Positions 44,865-52,909 of a stretch of 64,000 nucleotides of DNA are shown in pieces (the stretch's first letter is position 1; each line of letters opens with the position of its first letter). Below the pieces are notes generated by a model. It did not search any database. It was given only the letters and a program-made list of their open reading frames with translations, and was not told the DNA's origin. The translations under genes and the position numbers were made by a program. Source of the DNA: Evansella alkalicola (GTDB lineage: Bacteria > Bacillota > Bacilli > Bacillales > Salisediminibacteriaceae); assembly GCF_019042735.1 (NCBI RefSeq), contig NZ_JAHQCR010000016.1, positions 13,176-77,175 on the forward strand, given 5' to 3'.

Positions 44865-45365
44865 ATGGGATATTTAATTACCGTAAGCTTTATACTTCAT
44901 TTTATTAGTTTTTTTATAATCATTATTCTATTTCAAAGACAAACTAAGTATCAGCCAGATCAAAAGAAAGAAATGAAGGAAATGGAAGATATGCTATTGT
45001 CATTCACAGAAGAGATGAAAGAAAACAATGAAAAACTAGTAAAACTAATTAGTAAAAATAGTGCAGTAAGCGTAAAAAAGACAAATTATACAGAAGCTCA
45101 AGAAGATCAGCTACCCTCGATTAAACCAAATCATCAAAATAATTTGGAAGAGCAATCTCCAGTATTTGATCATCGAATGATGGGTGAAGACGATTACGAA
45201 AAGTATGAACCTCCCGTTCCGGAAGAAGAGGCAATTGAAGTCAATACATCTAGTACTTCGCAAGTTTTGAAGCTTCACAAAGATGGCCTCACTGTCGATG
45301 AAATTGCTAAAAAATTAGAAATGGGTGCTGGAGAAGTACAACTTCTATTAAAATTCTACAAATAA
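44865..45365 (+). CDS. swrB: Swarming motility protein SwrB (YlxL)
   Basis: Membrane-anchored activator of flagellar export-gate maturation and of sigma-D activity. One N-terminal helix (about residues 4-23, LITVSFILHFISFFIIIILF), a coiled coil (KKEMKEMEDMLLSFTEEMKENNEKLVKLI), a variable linker, and a C-terminal helix-turn-helix-like block VLKLHKDGLTVDEIAKKLEMGAGEVQLLLKFYK. Length (166), topology and place at the end of the fla/che operon before rpsB match B. subtilis SwrB. AAGGAG precedes ATG 44865. Confidence 0.88.
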   Translation: MGYLITVSFILHFISFFIIIILFQRQTKYQPDQKKEMKEMEDMLLSFTEEMKENNEKLVKLISKNSAVSVKKTNYTEAQEDQLPSIKPNHQNNLEEQSPVFDHRMMGEDDYEKYEPPVPEEEAIEVNTSSTSQVLKLHKDGLTVDEIAKKLEMGAGEVQLLLKFYK

Positions 45366-45378
45366 TTTAATCACGCAC

Positions 45379-45407
45379 TTGTCATCAATGTGACAATATG
45401 ATATATT
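45379..45407 (+). promoter_or_regulatory. Candidate sigma-A promoter of rpsB
   Basis: TTGTCA (45379-45384), 17-nt spacer, TATATT (45402-45407). Transcription would start near 45414, giving a leader of about 107 nt before the rpsB ATG. The -35 overlaps a small inverted repeat TTGTCA/TGACAA (45379-45396). Confidence 0.65.
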
Positions 45408-45423
45408 AATTCTCGGTGTTAAT

Positions 45424-45519
45424 CACACACGTCTCCTGATTTAAGTAATGGTGCTACTGATGTAGTTTTACTTAAAGCGGATGGAGGCGGAGGAATAAAA
45501 ACCAAGAGGAGGTGTGTGG
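45424..45519 (+). promoter_or_regulatory. Structured rpsB 5' leader with two competing folds
   Basis: Nested stems P2 (45440-45448 with 45468-45476, 9 bp, perfect) and P3 (45454-45457 with 45462-45465) form a central hairpin. Around it, 45430-45436 can pair with 45483-45489 (7 bp with one G.U), or instead 45424-45430 and 45433-45437 can pair with 45512-45518 and 45507-45511 (7 + 5 bp, 2-nt bulge), which covers the AGGAGG ribosome site of rpsB. The two outer pairings share bases and exclude each other. Autoregulation by S2 is inferred, not shown. Confidence 0.55.
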
Positions 45520-45520
45520 A

Positions 45521-46219
45521 ATGGCAGTGATTTCCATGAAACAATTATTAGAAGCTGGGGTACACTTCGGACATCAAACACGTCGTTGGAACCCTAAAAT
45601 GGATCGCTACATCTTCACAGAAAGAAACGGTATTTACATTATTGACCTACAAAAAACAGTTAAAAAGGTAGACGAAGCGTTTAACTACGTTCGTGACCTA
45701 GCTGGACAAGGCGGAACTGTACTTTTTGTTGGTACGAAAAAACAAGCTCAGGAAGCTGTTAAGGAAGAAGCTGAGCGTAGTGGAATGTATTTTATTAACC
45801 AACGTTGGTTAGGTGGTACATTAACTAACTTTGATACAATCCGTAAGCGTATTGGTCGCCTTAAAGATTTAGAGCGTATGCAGGAAGATGGTACATTTGA
45901 AGTACTTCCTAAAAAAGAAGTTGTACTTCTTAAAAAGGAAATGGATCGTTTAGAAAAATTCCTAGGTGGAATTAAAGATATGGTGAAACTTCCAGATGCT
46001 TTATTCATTATCGATCCACGTAAAGAAAGAATTGCTGTTGCTGAAGCGCGTAAGTTAAATATTCCAATCGTAGGTATCGTTGATACAAACTGTGATCCGG
46101 ATGAAATTGACTACGTAATTCCTGGTAACGATGATGCAATTCGTGCAGTACGTTTATTAACTGCGAAAATGGCTGATGCTATTATAGAAGCAAACCAAGG
46201 TGAAGAAACAACTGCTTAA
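45521..46219 (+). CDS. rpsB: 30S ribosomal protein S2
   Basis: S2 protein of the small subunit. MAVISMKQLLEAGVHFGHQTRRWNPKM, GGTVLFVGTKKQAQEAVKEEAERSG, YFINQRWLGGTLTNF and DALFIIDPRKERIAVAEARKLNIPIVGIVDTNCDPDEIDYVIPGNDDAIRAV (blocks) are all diagnostic. ATG 45521 has GAGGAGGTG 7 nt upstream; an in-frame GTG at 45512 lies within that site and is rejected. The acidic C-terminal tail is shorter than in B. subtilis (232 residues). Its own promoter and leader precede it, and a strong terminator follows. Confidence 0.98.
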   Translation: MAVISMKQLLEAGVHFGHQTRRWNPKMDRYIFTERNGIYIIDLQKTVKKVDEAFNYVRDLAGQGGTVLFVGTKKQAQEAVKEEAERSGMYFINQRWLGGTLTNFDTIRKRIGRLKDLERMQEDGTFEVLPKKEVVLLKKEMDRLEKFLGGIKDMVKLPDALFIIDPRKERIAVAEARKLNIPIVGIVDTNCDPDEIDYVIPGNDDAIRAVRLLTAKMADAIIEANQGEETTA

Positions 46220-46229
46220 GACGTTCCTA

Positions 46230-46269
46230 AAGGGTGATAGAGGGCTAGACCCTTTATCACCCTTTTTTA
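46230..46269 (+). terminator. Intrinsic terminator after rpsB
   Basis: AGGGTGATAG...TATCACCCT stem (outer arms 46231-46239 with 46254-46262) followed by six T. The next 170 nt before tsf hold a small hairpin (CATAGT/ACTATG near 46293-46312) and no clear promoter. Confidence 0.85.
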
Positions 46270-46443
46270 AACTATTATTACATGGTAACTGAGCATAGTT
46301 TTTATAGACTATGATCAAAATGTAAATAATAGAAAAAGCAGACACAGAATGTTCTATCGTTTTTAACAGTTATTCACACATACATAAGTGTTTATTTTCG
46401 GTAGACACATGAATACTATGATATATTTGAAGGAGGAATTCTC

Positions 46444-47331
46444 ATGGCTATTACAGCTAGTATGGTAAAAGAACTGCGCGAAAAAACTGGTGCAGGTATG
46501 ATGGATTGTAAAAAGGCGTTAACTGAAACTGATGGTGATATGGAAAAAGCAATTGATTTCCTTCGTGAAAAAGGGATTGCTAAAGCTGCTAAGAAAGCAG
46601 ACCGTGTTGCTGCTGAAGGTTTAGCACACGTAAAGGTTGACGGTAACCGTGCTGTTATTGTTGAAATTAACTCAGAAACAGACTTCGTATCTAAAAACGA
46701 AAACTTTATTAATCTTGTGGATACAGTTGCTACTCATATTTTGAAAAATAGTCCAGCAAATGTTGAAGAAGCTCTTACACAGAACTTTGAAGGTGAAGGA
46801 GATACATTAAACAACTACATCAATAACCAAATTGCAAAAATTGGTGAAAAAATCTCTTTACGCCGCTTTGAAATCGTAGAGCGTGCAGATAATCAAGCTT
46901 TCGGTGAGTATATTCATATGGGTGGCCGAATTGGTGTATTAGCCCTACTAGATGGTACATCAGACGAATCTTTAGCGAAGGACATTGCTATGCACGTAGC
47001 AGCAATTAATCCTAAATATGTAAGCCGCGATGAAGTTTCTGAAGAAGAAGTTTCCCGTGAGCGCGAAGTGTTAAAGCAACAAGCATTAAACGAAGGAAAG
47101 CCTGAAAAAATCGTTGAAAAAATGGTTGAAGGTAGACTAAGCAAATATTTTGAGGATATCTGCTTAAATGACCAGCCGTTTGTAAAAGATGGAGATCAAA
47201 AGGTTGGCAAATATGTGTCTTCTAAAGGTGCTTCAGTAAAACTATTCTTCCGTTATGAAGTGGGAGAAGGTATGGAGAAACGTGAAGATAACTTTGCTGA
47301 AGAAGTTATGTCACAAGTGAAAAAAGACTAA
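46444..47331 (+). CDS. tsf: Translation elongation factor Ts
   Basis: Nucleotide exchange factor for EF-Tu. The N-terminal UBA-like domain KELREKTGAGMMDCKKALTETDGDMEKAIDFLREKGIAKAAKKA (blocks) and NSETDFVSKNENF are diagnostic; HVAAINPKYVSRDEV and the C-terminal dimerisation part follow. GAAGGAGG precedes ATG 46444. Length 295 is normal. It is separated from rpsB by a terminator, so tsf probably has its own promoter, which I could not place confidently. Confidence 0.98.
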   Translation: MAITASMVKELREKTGAGMMDCKKALTETDGDMEKAIDFLREKGIAKAAKKADRVAAEGLAHVKVDGNRAVIVEINSETDFVSKNENFINLVDTVATHILKNSPANVEEALTQNFEGEGDTLNNYINNQIAKIGEKISLRRFEIVERADNQAFGEYIHMGGRIGVLALLDGTSDESLAKDIAMHVAAINPKYVSRDEVSEEEVSREREVLKQQALNEGKPEKIVEKMVEGRLSKYFEDICLNDQPFVKDGDQKVGKYVSSKGASVKLFFRYEVGEGMEKREDNFAEEVMSQVKKD

Positions 47332-47336
47332 TAAAA

Positions 47337-47360
47337 GAGGGGCACATTGTGTCCCTTTTT
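47337..47360 (+). terminator. Intrinsic terminator after tsf
   Basis: GGGGCAC (47339-47345) with GTGTCCC (47349-47355), one G.U pair, 3-nt loop, then five T. Confidence 0.8.
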
Positions 47361-47422
47361 CCTAAGATTCACTATATTAAAATTTTCCAAAAAGATTGGG
47401 AACGAGAGCATTGGAGGACATT

Positions 47423-48148
47423 ATGGAAAAACCAAAATATAACCGAATTGTGCTAAAATTAAGTGGTGAGGCTCTTGCTGGAGATCAAGGCTACGGTATC
47501 GACCCAGTGGTTATTCAGTCCATTGCCAATCAAATAAAAGAAATAATGAAATTAGATGTTGAAGTAGCGATTATTGTTGGTGGAGGAAATATTTGGAGAG
47601 GTATGGCTGGAAGCGCGAAAGGGATGGACAGGGCGACAGCAGATTACATGGGCATGCTTGCTACTGTGATGAATTCTCTCGCTTTACAGGATAGCTTAGA
47701 AAATATCGATGTTCAAACAAGAGTTCAAACTTCAATTGAAATGCGTCAAGTTGCAGAGCCTTACATACGTAGGAGAGCTATACGCCACCTTGAAAAGAAA
47801 CGCGTTGTTATATTTGCTGCTGGTACTGGTAACCCATATTTTTCAACAGATACAACTGCAGCGTTAAGGGCAGCGGAAATTGAAGCAGACGTTATATTAA
47901 TGGCTAAAAATAAAGTGGACGGCGTATATAGTGCAGATCCATCTGTTGATGAAACAGCAGTTAAATATGAAAAACTTACTTATTTAGATTTATTAAAAGA
48001 AGGTCTTGCTGTAATGGATTCTACTGCGTCTTCCTTATGTATGGACAATGATATTCCACTTATTGTCTTTTCCATTATGGAAGAAGGAAATATTAAAAGA
48101 GCAGTTATGGGTGAAGAAATTGGAACAATAATAAGGGGGAAAGAATAA
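47423..48148 (+). CDS. pyrH: UMP kinase
   Basis: Phosphorylates UMP to UDP, a hexameric amino-acid-kinase fold enzyme regulated by GTP and UTP. RIVLKLSGEALAG, AIIVGGGNIWRG, DRATADYMGMLATVMNSLALQD and GTGNPYFSTDTTAALRAAEIEADVILMAKNKVDGVYSADP are family blocks. ATG 47423 with GGAGG gives 241 residues; the upstream in-frame start at 47396 adds nothing conserved. The stop overlaps the frr start. Confidence 0.98.
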   Translation: MEKPKYNRIVLKLSGEALAGDQGYGIDPVVIQSIANQIKEIMKLDVEVAIIVGGGNIWRGMAGSAKGMDRATADYMGMLATVMNSLALQDSLENIDVQTRVQTSIEMRQVAEPYIRRRAIRHLEKKRVVIFAAGTGNPYFSTDTTAALRAAEIEADVILMAKNKVDGVYSADPSVDETAVKYEKLTYLDLLKEGLAVMDSTASSLCMDNDIPLIVFSIMEEGNIKRAVMGEEIGTIIRGKE

Positions 48149-48705
48149 TGTCACAAGACATCTTAAACCAAGCGAAAGAAAAGATGAACAAATCAGTTGA
48201 AGCCTACCGTAAAGAACTTGGAACGATTCGAGCTGGACGAGCTAACCCATCGTTATTAGACAAAGTACAAGTAGAGTATTATGGTATGATGACACCTTTA
48301 AACCAATTAGCTACTGTTTCAGTACCAGAAGCAAGAATGCTTACGATCCAACCGTTTGACAAATCTTCCATTTCTGATATTGAACGGGCGATTCAAATGG
48401 CTGATTTAGGTCTATCTCCAACTAATGATGGTAACATTATTCGTATTGCCATTCCTGCTTTAACTGAAGAAAGAAGAAAAGAATTAGTTAAGATGACAGG
48501 TCGTTATACAGAGGAAGCGAAAGTAGCAGTTCGTAACATTCGTAGGGATGCAAACGACGAATTAAAGAAACAAGAAAAAGATGGGGAATTAACAGAAGAC
48601 GATCTTCGCCGTAGTCAAGATGAAGTACAGCAGCTAACAGATAATGTCATTAAACAAATTGATGCGATAGCAAAAGAAAAAGAAGAAGAAATCATGGAAG
48701 TGTAA
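48148..48705 (+). CDS. frr: Ribosome recycling factor
   Basis: Splits post-termination ribosomes with EF-G. Two-domain protein of 185 residues with KSVEAYRKELGTIRAGRANPSLLDKVQVEYYG, VPEARMLTIQPFDKS and LTEERRKELVKMTGRYTEEAKVAVRNIRRDAND. It is coupled to pyrH by a one-base overlap and followed by a terminator. Confidence 0.98.
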   Translation: MSQDILNQAKEKMNKSVEAYRKELGTIRAGRANPSLLDKVQVEYYGMMTPLNQLATVSVPEARMLTIQPFDKSSISDIERAIQMADLGLSPTNDGNIIRIAIPALTEERRKELVKMTGRYTEEAKVAVRNIRRDANDELKKQEKDGELTEDDLRRSQDEVQQLTDNVIKQIDAIAKEKEEEIMEV

Positions 48706-48730
48706 TGAAAAACCATGTAAAATGAACAAT

Positions 48731-48765
48731 GTAAAAGACCCTCTAAGAAAAGGGGGTTTTTTTAC
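48731..48765 (+). terminator. Intrinsic terminator after frr
   Basis: GTAAAAGACCCTCT pairs with AGGGGGTTTTTTTAC across a 6-nt loop, with a run of seven T. Confidence 0.85.
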
Positions 48766-48832
48766 ACTTTTCACCATACTGACGCATATTTAAAACTATA
48801 CATACTGTGAGAGCAATCTGGGGGATAAGATG

Positions 48833-49594
48833 ATGTTTAAAAAGATCAAAGACCACAATATGAATACAGGGCCTTACTATGACACATTAGAGGTGGAAAA
48901 CATTCCAAATCATGTAGCGATTATTATGGATGGTAATGGAAGGTGGGCCAAGAAGCGTGGACTCCCTAGAATTGCAGGTCACCGGGAAGGTATGAGTGTG
49001 ATCAGGAATATTGTGGAACAGGCAAATGAAATCGGAGTCAAAGTATTAACATTGTATGCCTTTTCTACAGAAAACTGGAAGAGGCCGAAAACGGAAGTTG
49101 ATTTTTTAATGAGATTACCTGAATTATTTTTAGGGAAAGAGCTGCCTAAATTAATGGAGGAAAATGTTGTAGTAAGGTTAACTGGGTCAAAGGATAATTT
49201 ACCAAAACATACGATTAGGGCAGTCGATAAAGCGATTGAGAAAACAAAGGATAATGATGGTTTAATTTTAAATTTTGCACTGAATTATGGAAGTCGTTCT
49301 GAAATTATTAACGCTGTGAAGCAAATGTATGACATGCTTGAAAATAATGGGTTGTCAAAAGATGATATTACAGAAGAGAAACTTGGCCAATTTCTTATGA
49401 CATCGGAATTGCCAGATCCTGATTTATTAATTAGAACTAGTGGAGAAATCCGCTTAAGTAATTTTATGCTTTGGCAGTTGGCTTATGCGGAGTTTTGGTT
49501 CACAGAAGTTTTATGGCCAGATTTTACAAAAGAGGATTTTGTGGAAGCGATAGTTAGTTATCAAAGGCGAGCCCGCAGGTATGGGGGCGTATAG
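48833..49594 (+). CDS. uppS: Undecaprenyl diphosphate synthase (isoprenyl transferase)
   Basis: Cis-prenyltransferase making the C55 lipid carrier for wall polymers. VAIIMDGNGRWAKKRGLPRIAGHREGM carries D33 of the catalytic DGNGRWA, with TLYAFSTENWKRP and the C-terminal LIRTSGEIRLSNFMLWQLAYAEFWFTEVLWPDF. GGGGGAT sits 8 nt before ATG 48833; ATG 48830 is one codon earlier. Length 253. cdsA follows after 15 nt. Confidence 0.97.
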   Translation: MFKKIKDHNMNTGPYYDTLEVENIPNHVAIIMDGNGRWAKKRGLPRIAGHREGMSVIRNIVEQANEIGVKVLTLYAFSTENWKRPKTEVDFLMRLPELFLGKELPKLMEENVVVRLTGSKDNLPKHTIRAVDKAIEKTKDNDGLILNFALNYGSRSEIINAVKQMYDMLENNGLSKDDITEEKLGQFLMTSELPDPDLLIRTSGEIRLSNFMLWQLAYAEFWFTEVLWPDFTKEDFVEAIVSYQRRARRYGGV

Positions 49595-49609
49595 AGAGGA
49601 GAGTCATCA

Positions 49610-50401
49610 TTGAAGCAACGATTAATTACAGCAGTTATTGCAGGAGCAGCTTTTGTAACATTAGTTATAATTGGTGAATGGCCATTTACTCTCTTAATGA
49701 TTGCCTTAGCAAGTGTGGCAATGGGCGAACTAATACGGATGAAACAAATGAAACTCTTGTCCCCTATGAGTTTCTTAAGCTTCATTCTGATGTGGTTATT
49801 GCTTATTCCAGAGAAAATGACATCTTTGGAATGGCTTCATGTTCACAAGTTAGAATTGTTTTTATTGTTAATCGTTGTATTGCTTGCTTTAACTGTAGTT
49901 ACAAAGAACTCCTTTACATTCGATGATGTAGGTTTCATTGTTCTAGCATCAGTATATACTGGATTAGGCTTTCATTATTTTATTTATACAAGATTTTTAG
50001 ACGATGGCTTATTCTTACTTTTCTTTATCCTAATTTTAGTATGGTCGACTGACTCTGGAGCGTATTTCGCTGGAAGGAGTTTTGGGAAACACAAACTTTG
50101 GCCAGAAATAAGTCCTAAAAAGACAATAGAAGGGGCTATTGGTGGAATTTTAGTTGCTTTTTTAATTGGAATTACGTATGTTTTGTTTGTTCCAATATTT
50201 GACTCTTGGTTTATTACGGTTTTATTTATTTTTGTTGTATCCGTAACTGGCCAATTAGGAGACTTAGTGGAGTCAGCACTAAAGCGCCATTATTCAGTCA
50301 AAGATTCTGGACAAGTTTTACCTGGTCATGGAGGTATTCTAGACAGATTCGATAGTTTAATTTTTGTTATGCCTATCTTATACTTGTTAGGCCTTATCTG
50401 A
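49610..50401 (+). CDS. cdsA: Phosphatidate cytidylyltransferase
   Basis: Makes CDP-diacylglycerol from phosphatidate and CTP, the entry to phospholipid synthesis. A polytopic membrane protein with about seven hydrophobic segments. The CDS signature is at the C-terminus: GQLGDLVESALKRHYSVKDSGQVLPGHGGILDRFDS, preceded by STDSGAYFAGRSFGKHKLWPEISPKKTIEGAIGG. It starts with TTG 49610 after GAGGAGAG. Length 263. Confidence 0.97.
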   Translation: MKQRLITAVIAGAAFVTLVIIGEWPFTLLMIALASVAMGELIRMKQMKLLSPMSFLSFILMWLLLIPEKMTSLEWLHVHKLELFLLLIVVLLALTVVTKNSFTFDDVGFIVLASVYTGLGFHYFIYTRFLDDGLFLLFFILILVWSTDSGAYFAGRSFGKHKLWPEISPKKTIEGAIGGILVAFLIGITYVLFVPIFDSWFITVLFIFVVSVTGQLGDLVESALKRHYSVKDSGQVLPGHGGILDRFDSLIFVMPILYLLGLI

Positions 50402-50467
50402 CCTCATGAGTATAAGGCAGCTTCATAGGTAAGTAATTAGTGTATTAAATGAGTAAAGGAGTTACTA

Positions 50468-51616
50468 ATGAAGAAAATTAGTTTATTAGGCTCAACAGGA
50501 TCTATAGGTACACAGACACTTGATGTCATCCGTGCCCATCAAAATGAATTTCAGCTTGTTAGCTTATCATTTGGAAGAAATATGGAACTAGGTCTTCAGC
50601 AAGTTCACGAATTTAAGCCAGAAGTGGTGAGTGTCCTCACAAAGGATATGGCCGACAAATTAAAGGTGGAGCTACCAGCTAACATAAAAGTATATTACGG
50701 AGAAGAAGGTTTGATAGAAGCTGCTGCATTTGAGAAGTCTGATATGCTTATTAACGCTGTTATGGGTAGTGTAGGACTCAAACCAACCTTAGCTGCAATT
50801 GAAGCAGGAAAGGATATTGGGATAGCCAATAAAGAGACACTAGTAACTGCTGGTCATATTGTCACTGAGGAAGCGAATAAATACGGTGTAAAATTAATAC
50901 CAGTAGATAGTGAACATTCAGCTATATATCAATGTCTTCATGGTGATGTGGAAAAAGAAGTGAGGCGATTAATACTCACTGCTTCTGGGGGTAGCTTTAG
51001 AGACAAAAGTCTAGCTGAATTAGAAGGGGTTACAGTAAAAGAGGCACTAAATCACCCTAACTGGAATATGGGAGCCAAGATTACGATAGATTCCGCTACA
51101 ATGATGAATAAAGGACTTGAAGTGATTGAAGCAAGATGGCTTTTTGATATGGATTATGAACAAATTGATGTGATTTTACATAAAGAAAGTATCATTCACT
51201 CAATGGTGGAATATATTGATGGTAGTGTACTAGCCCATTTGGGAACACCTGATATGCGTGTGCCCATTCAATATGCCATGTCCTATCCAAAAAGGCTTGA
51301 TTTACACGGTGGAGAAAAGTTAAACTTATGGGAAGTTGGGACACTTCATTTTGAAGATCCCGACTTAGAGAGATTCCGCTGTTTAAAGCTTGCATTTGAA
51401 GCTGGTAAGGTAGGTGGAACGGCACCTACTGTTTTAAATGCAGCTAATGAGGTAGCAGTAGATGCTTTTTTAAATGGTAAAATACCATTTTTAGGTATTG
51501 ATCATTTCGTGGAAAAGGCATTATCCTCTCATTCCATCATAAAGGCTCCATCATTAAACGATATTGTCATGGTGGATATTGAAACTAGAAGAAAAGTACA
51601 AACATATTTGAATTAA
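50468..51616 (+). CDS. dxr: 1-deoxy-D-xylulose 5-phosphate reductoisomerase
   Basis: Second step of the MEP isoprenoid pathway, feeding UppS. NADPH motif LLGSTGSIGTQTLDVI; INAVMGSVGLKPTLAAIEAGKDIGIANKETLVTAG; metal ligands D147 and E149 in PVDSEHSAIYQCL; LTASGGSFRD, NHPNWNMGAKITIDSATMMNKGLEVIEARWLF. Length 382. AAAGGAG precedes ATG 50468. Confidence 0.98.
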   Translation: MKKISLLGSTGSIGTQTLDVIRAHQNEFQLVSLSFGRNMELGLQQVHEFKPEVVSVLTKDMADKLKVELPANIKVYYGEEGLIEAAAFEKSDMLINAVMGSVGLKPTLAAIEAGKDIGIANKETLVTAGHIVTEEANKYGVKLIPVDSEHSAIYQCLHGDVEKEVRRLILTASGGSFRDKSLAELEGVTVKEALNHPNWNMGAKITIDSATMMNKGLEVIEARWLFDMDYEQIDVILHKESIIHSMVEYIDGSVLAHLGTPDMRVPIQYAMSYPKRLDLHGGEKLNLWEVGTLHFEDPDLERFRCLKLAFEAGKVGGTAPTVLNAANEVAVDAFLNGKIPFLGIDHFVEKALSSHSIIKAPSLNDIVMVDIETRRKVQTYLN

Positions 51617-51628
51617 GGGTGTGATGCC

Positions 51629-52888
51629 ATGAATACTTTTTTGTCTATCATTGTCATATTTGGACTTCTCGTTTTTATACACGAACTAGGGCATTTAATT
51701 TTTGCTAAGCGAGCAGGGATATTATGTCGCGAATTTGCCATCGGATTTGGTCCAAAGATTTTTTCTTTCAAAAAAGCTGAAACTGTTTATACGATTAGAC
51801 TTCTTCCGTTAGGTGGTTTTGTTCGCATGGCTGGAGAAGACCCTGAAATGATTACAATCAAACCGGGGTACGAGATTGGATTACTTTTTAACAGGGCTGG
51901 TAAAGTAGATAAACTAATCATTAATAATAAGTCCAAACATTCTGACTGTAAAGTTATTCAAGTGGAGAAAATTGATCTTGAAAAAGATCTATTTGTCACG
52001 GGTTACGTAGCAGATGAAGAGGGATTAGTGACTTATGCTATTGATGAGAAAGCAGAATATGTACATGATGAAGTTCCAATGCAAATTGCTCCGTTAGATC
52101 GTCAGTTTGGTTCAAAAACGAAATTACAACGGGCGTTAGCTTTATTTGCAGGACCTATGATGAATTTTGTTCTAGCAATTGTTATTTTAACGTTTTATGC
52201 TTGGTTTGCAGGAATGCCTGTTGATGAGGCGCTAGTAGGTGATTTGACTGATGATGGAGTCGCAATTCAATCTGGGTTAGAAAGTGGAGATAGGATTGTT
52301 TCGATCGAAGGTCAACAAGTTGCCACATGGGAAGAAATGACGTCGATTATTCAATCAAGTCCAAATGAGCCTCTACTTTTTGAGATACAGAGGGACGGAG
52401 AACGCTTTGAAGTATCTATGACGCCGCAAGAAAGAGTAGGGCCTGATGAGCAAGTGCAAGGTGTAGTGGGTATTTTCCCAATGACTGAAAAAAATGTATT
52501 AGGTGCAGTGGCTTTTGGCTTCACCCAAACATACGAGTTTACAATGTTAATCTTTGAAGCATTAGGAATGCTTGTGACTGGTCAATTTACCCTTGATCAT
52601 TTGGCTGGCCCAGTAGGTATATACAGTTATACAGATGAAGTGGCTGCAATGGGTTTCCTTGTACTCATGCAATGGACAGCCATCTTAAGCGTTAATCTAG
52701 GAATCATTAATTTACTTCCTTTACCTGCTCTTGATGGAGGAAGGCTATTATTTATTGGGGTGGAGGCCGTTAGAGGTAAACCGATAGACCCACAAAAGGA
52801 AGGGTTAGTACATTTTATAGGTTTTGCTTTACTCATGCTACTCATGTTAGTAGTAACATGGAACGATATAAACAAATTTTTCCTCTAA
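51629..52888 (+). CDS. rseP: Regulated intramembrane protease RasP (RseP, site-2 protease)
   Basis: Zinc metalloprotease that cleaves anti-sigma factors, FtsL and signal-peptide remnants in the membrane. H18-E-L-G-H22 in VFIHELGHLIFAKRAG is the metal site, and the third ligand D369 lies in LLPLPALDGGRLLF. A PDZ domain (about 200-290, VAIQSGLESGDRIVSIEGQQVATWEEM) sits between membrane segments. Four hydrophobic segments are seen. Length 419 equals B. subtilis RasP. Confidence 0.97.
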   Translation: MNTFLSIIVIFGLLVFIHELGHLIFAKRAGILCREFAIGFGPKIFSFKKAETVYTIRLLPLGGFVRMAGEDPEMITIKPGYEIGLLFNRAGKVDKLIINNKSKHSDCKVIQVEKIDLEKDLFVTGYVADEEGLVTYAIDEKAEYVHDEVPMQIAPLDRQFGSKTKLQRALALFAGPMMNFVLAIVILTFYAWFAGMPVDEALVGDLTDDGVAIQSGLESGDRIVSIEGQQVATWEEMTSIIQSSPNEPLLFEIQRDGERFEVSMTPQERVGPDEQVQGVVGIFPMTEKNVLGAVAFGFTQTYEFTMLIFEALGMLVTGQFTLDHLAGPVGIYSYTDEVAAMGFLVLMQWTAILSVNLGIINLLPLPALDGGRLLFIGVEAVRGKPIDPQKEGLVHFIGFALLMLLMLVVTWNDINKFFL

Positions 52889-52909
52889 GGAACAAAACTG
52901 AGGTGGACT

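Noticed and set aside
45379..45396. TTGTCA/TGACAA hairpin as a terminator of the fla/che operon
   Set aside because: Stem of six pairs without a following T run; it coincides better with the -35 of the rpsB promoter.
46380..46430. Promoter for tsf
   Set aside because: TAGACA and TATGAT or TATATT are present but never at 16-18 nt spacing, so no call was made.
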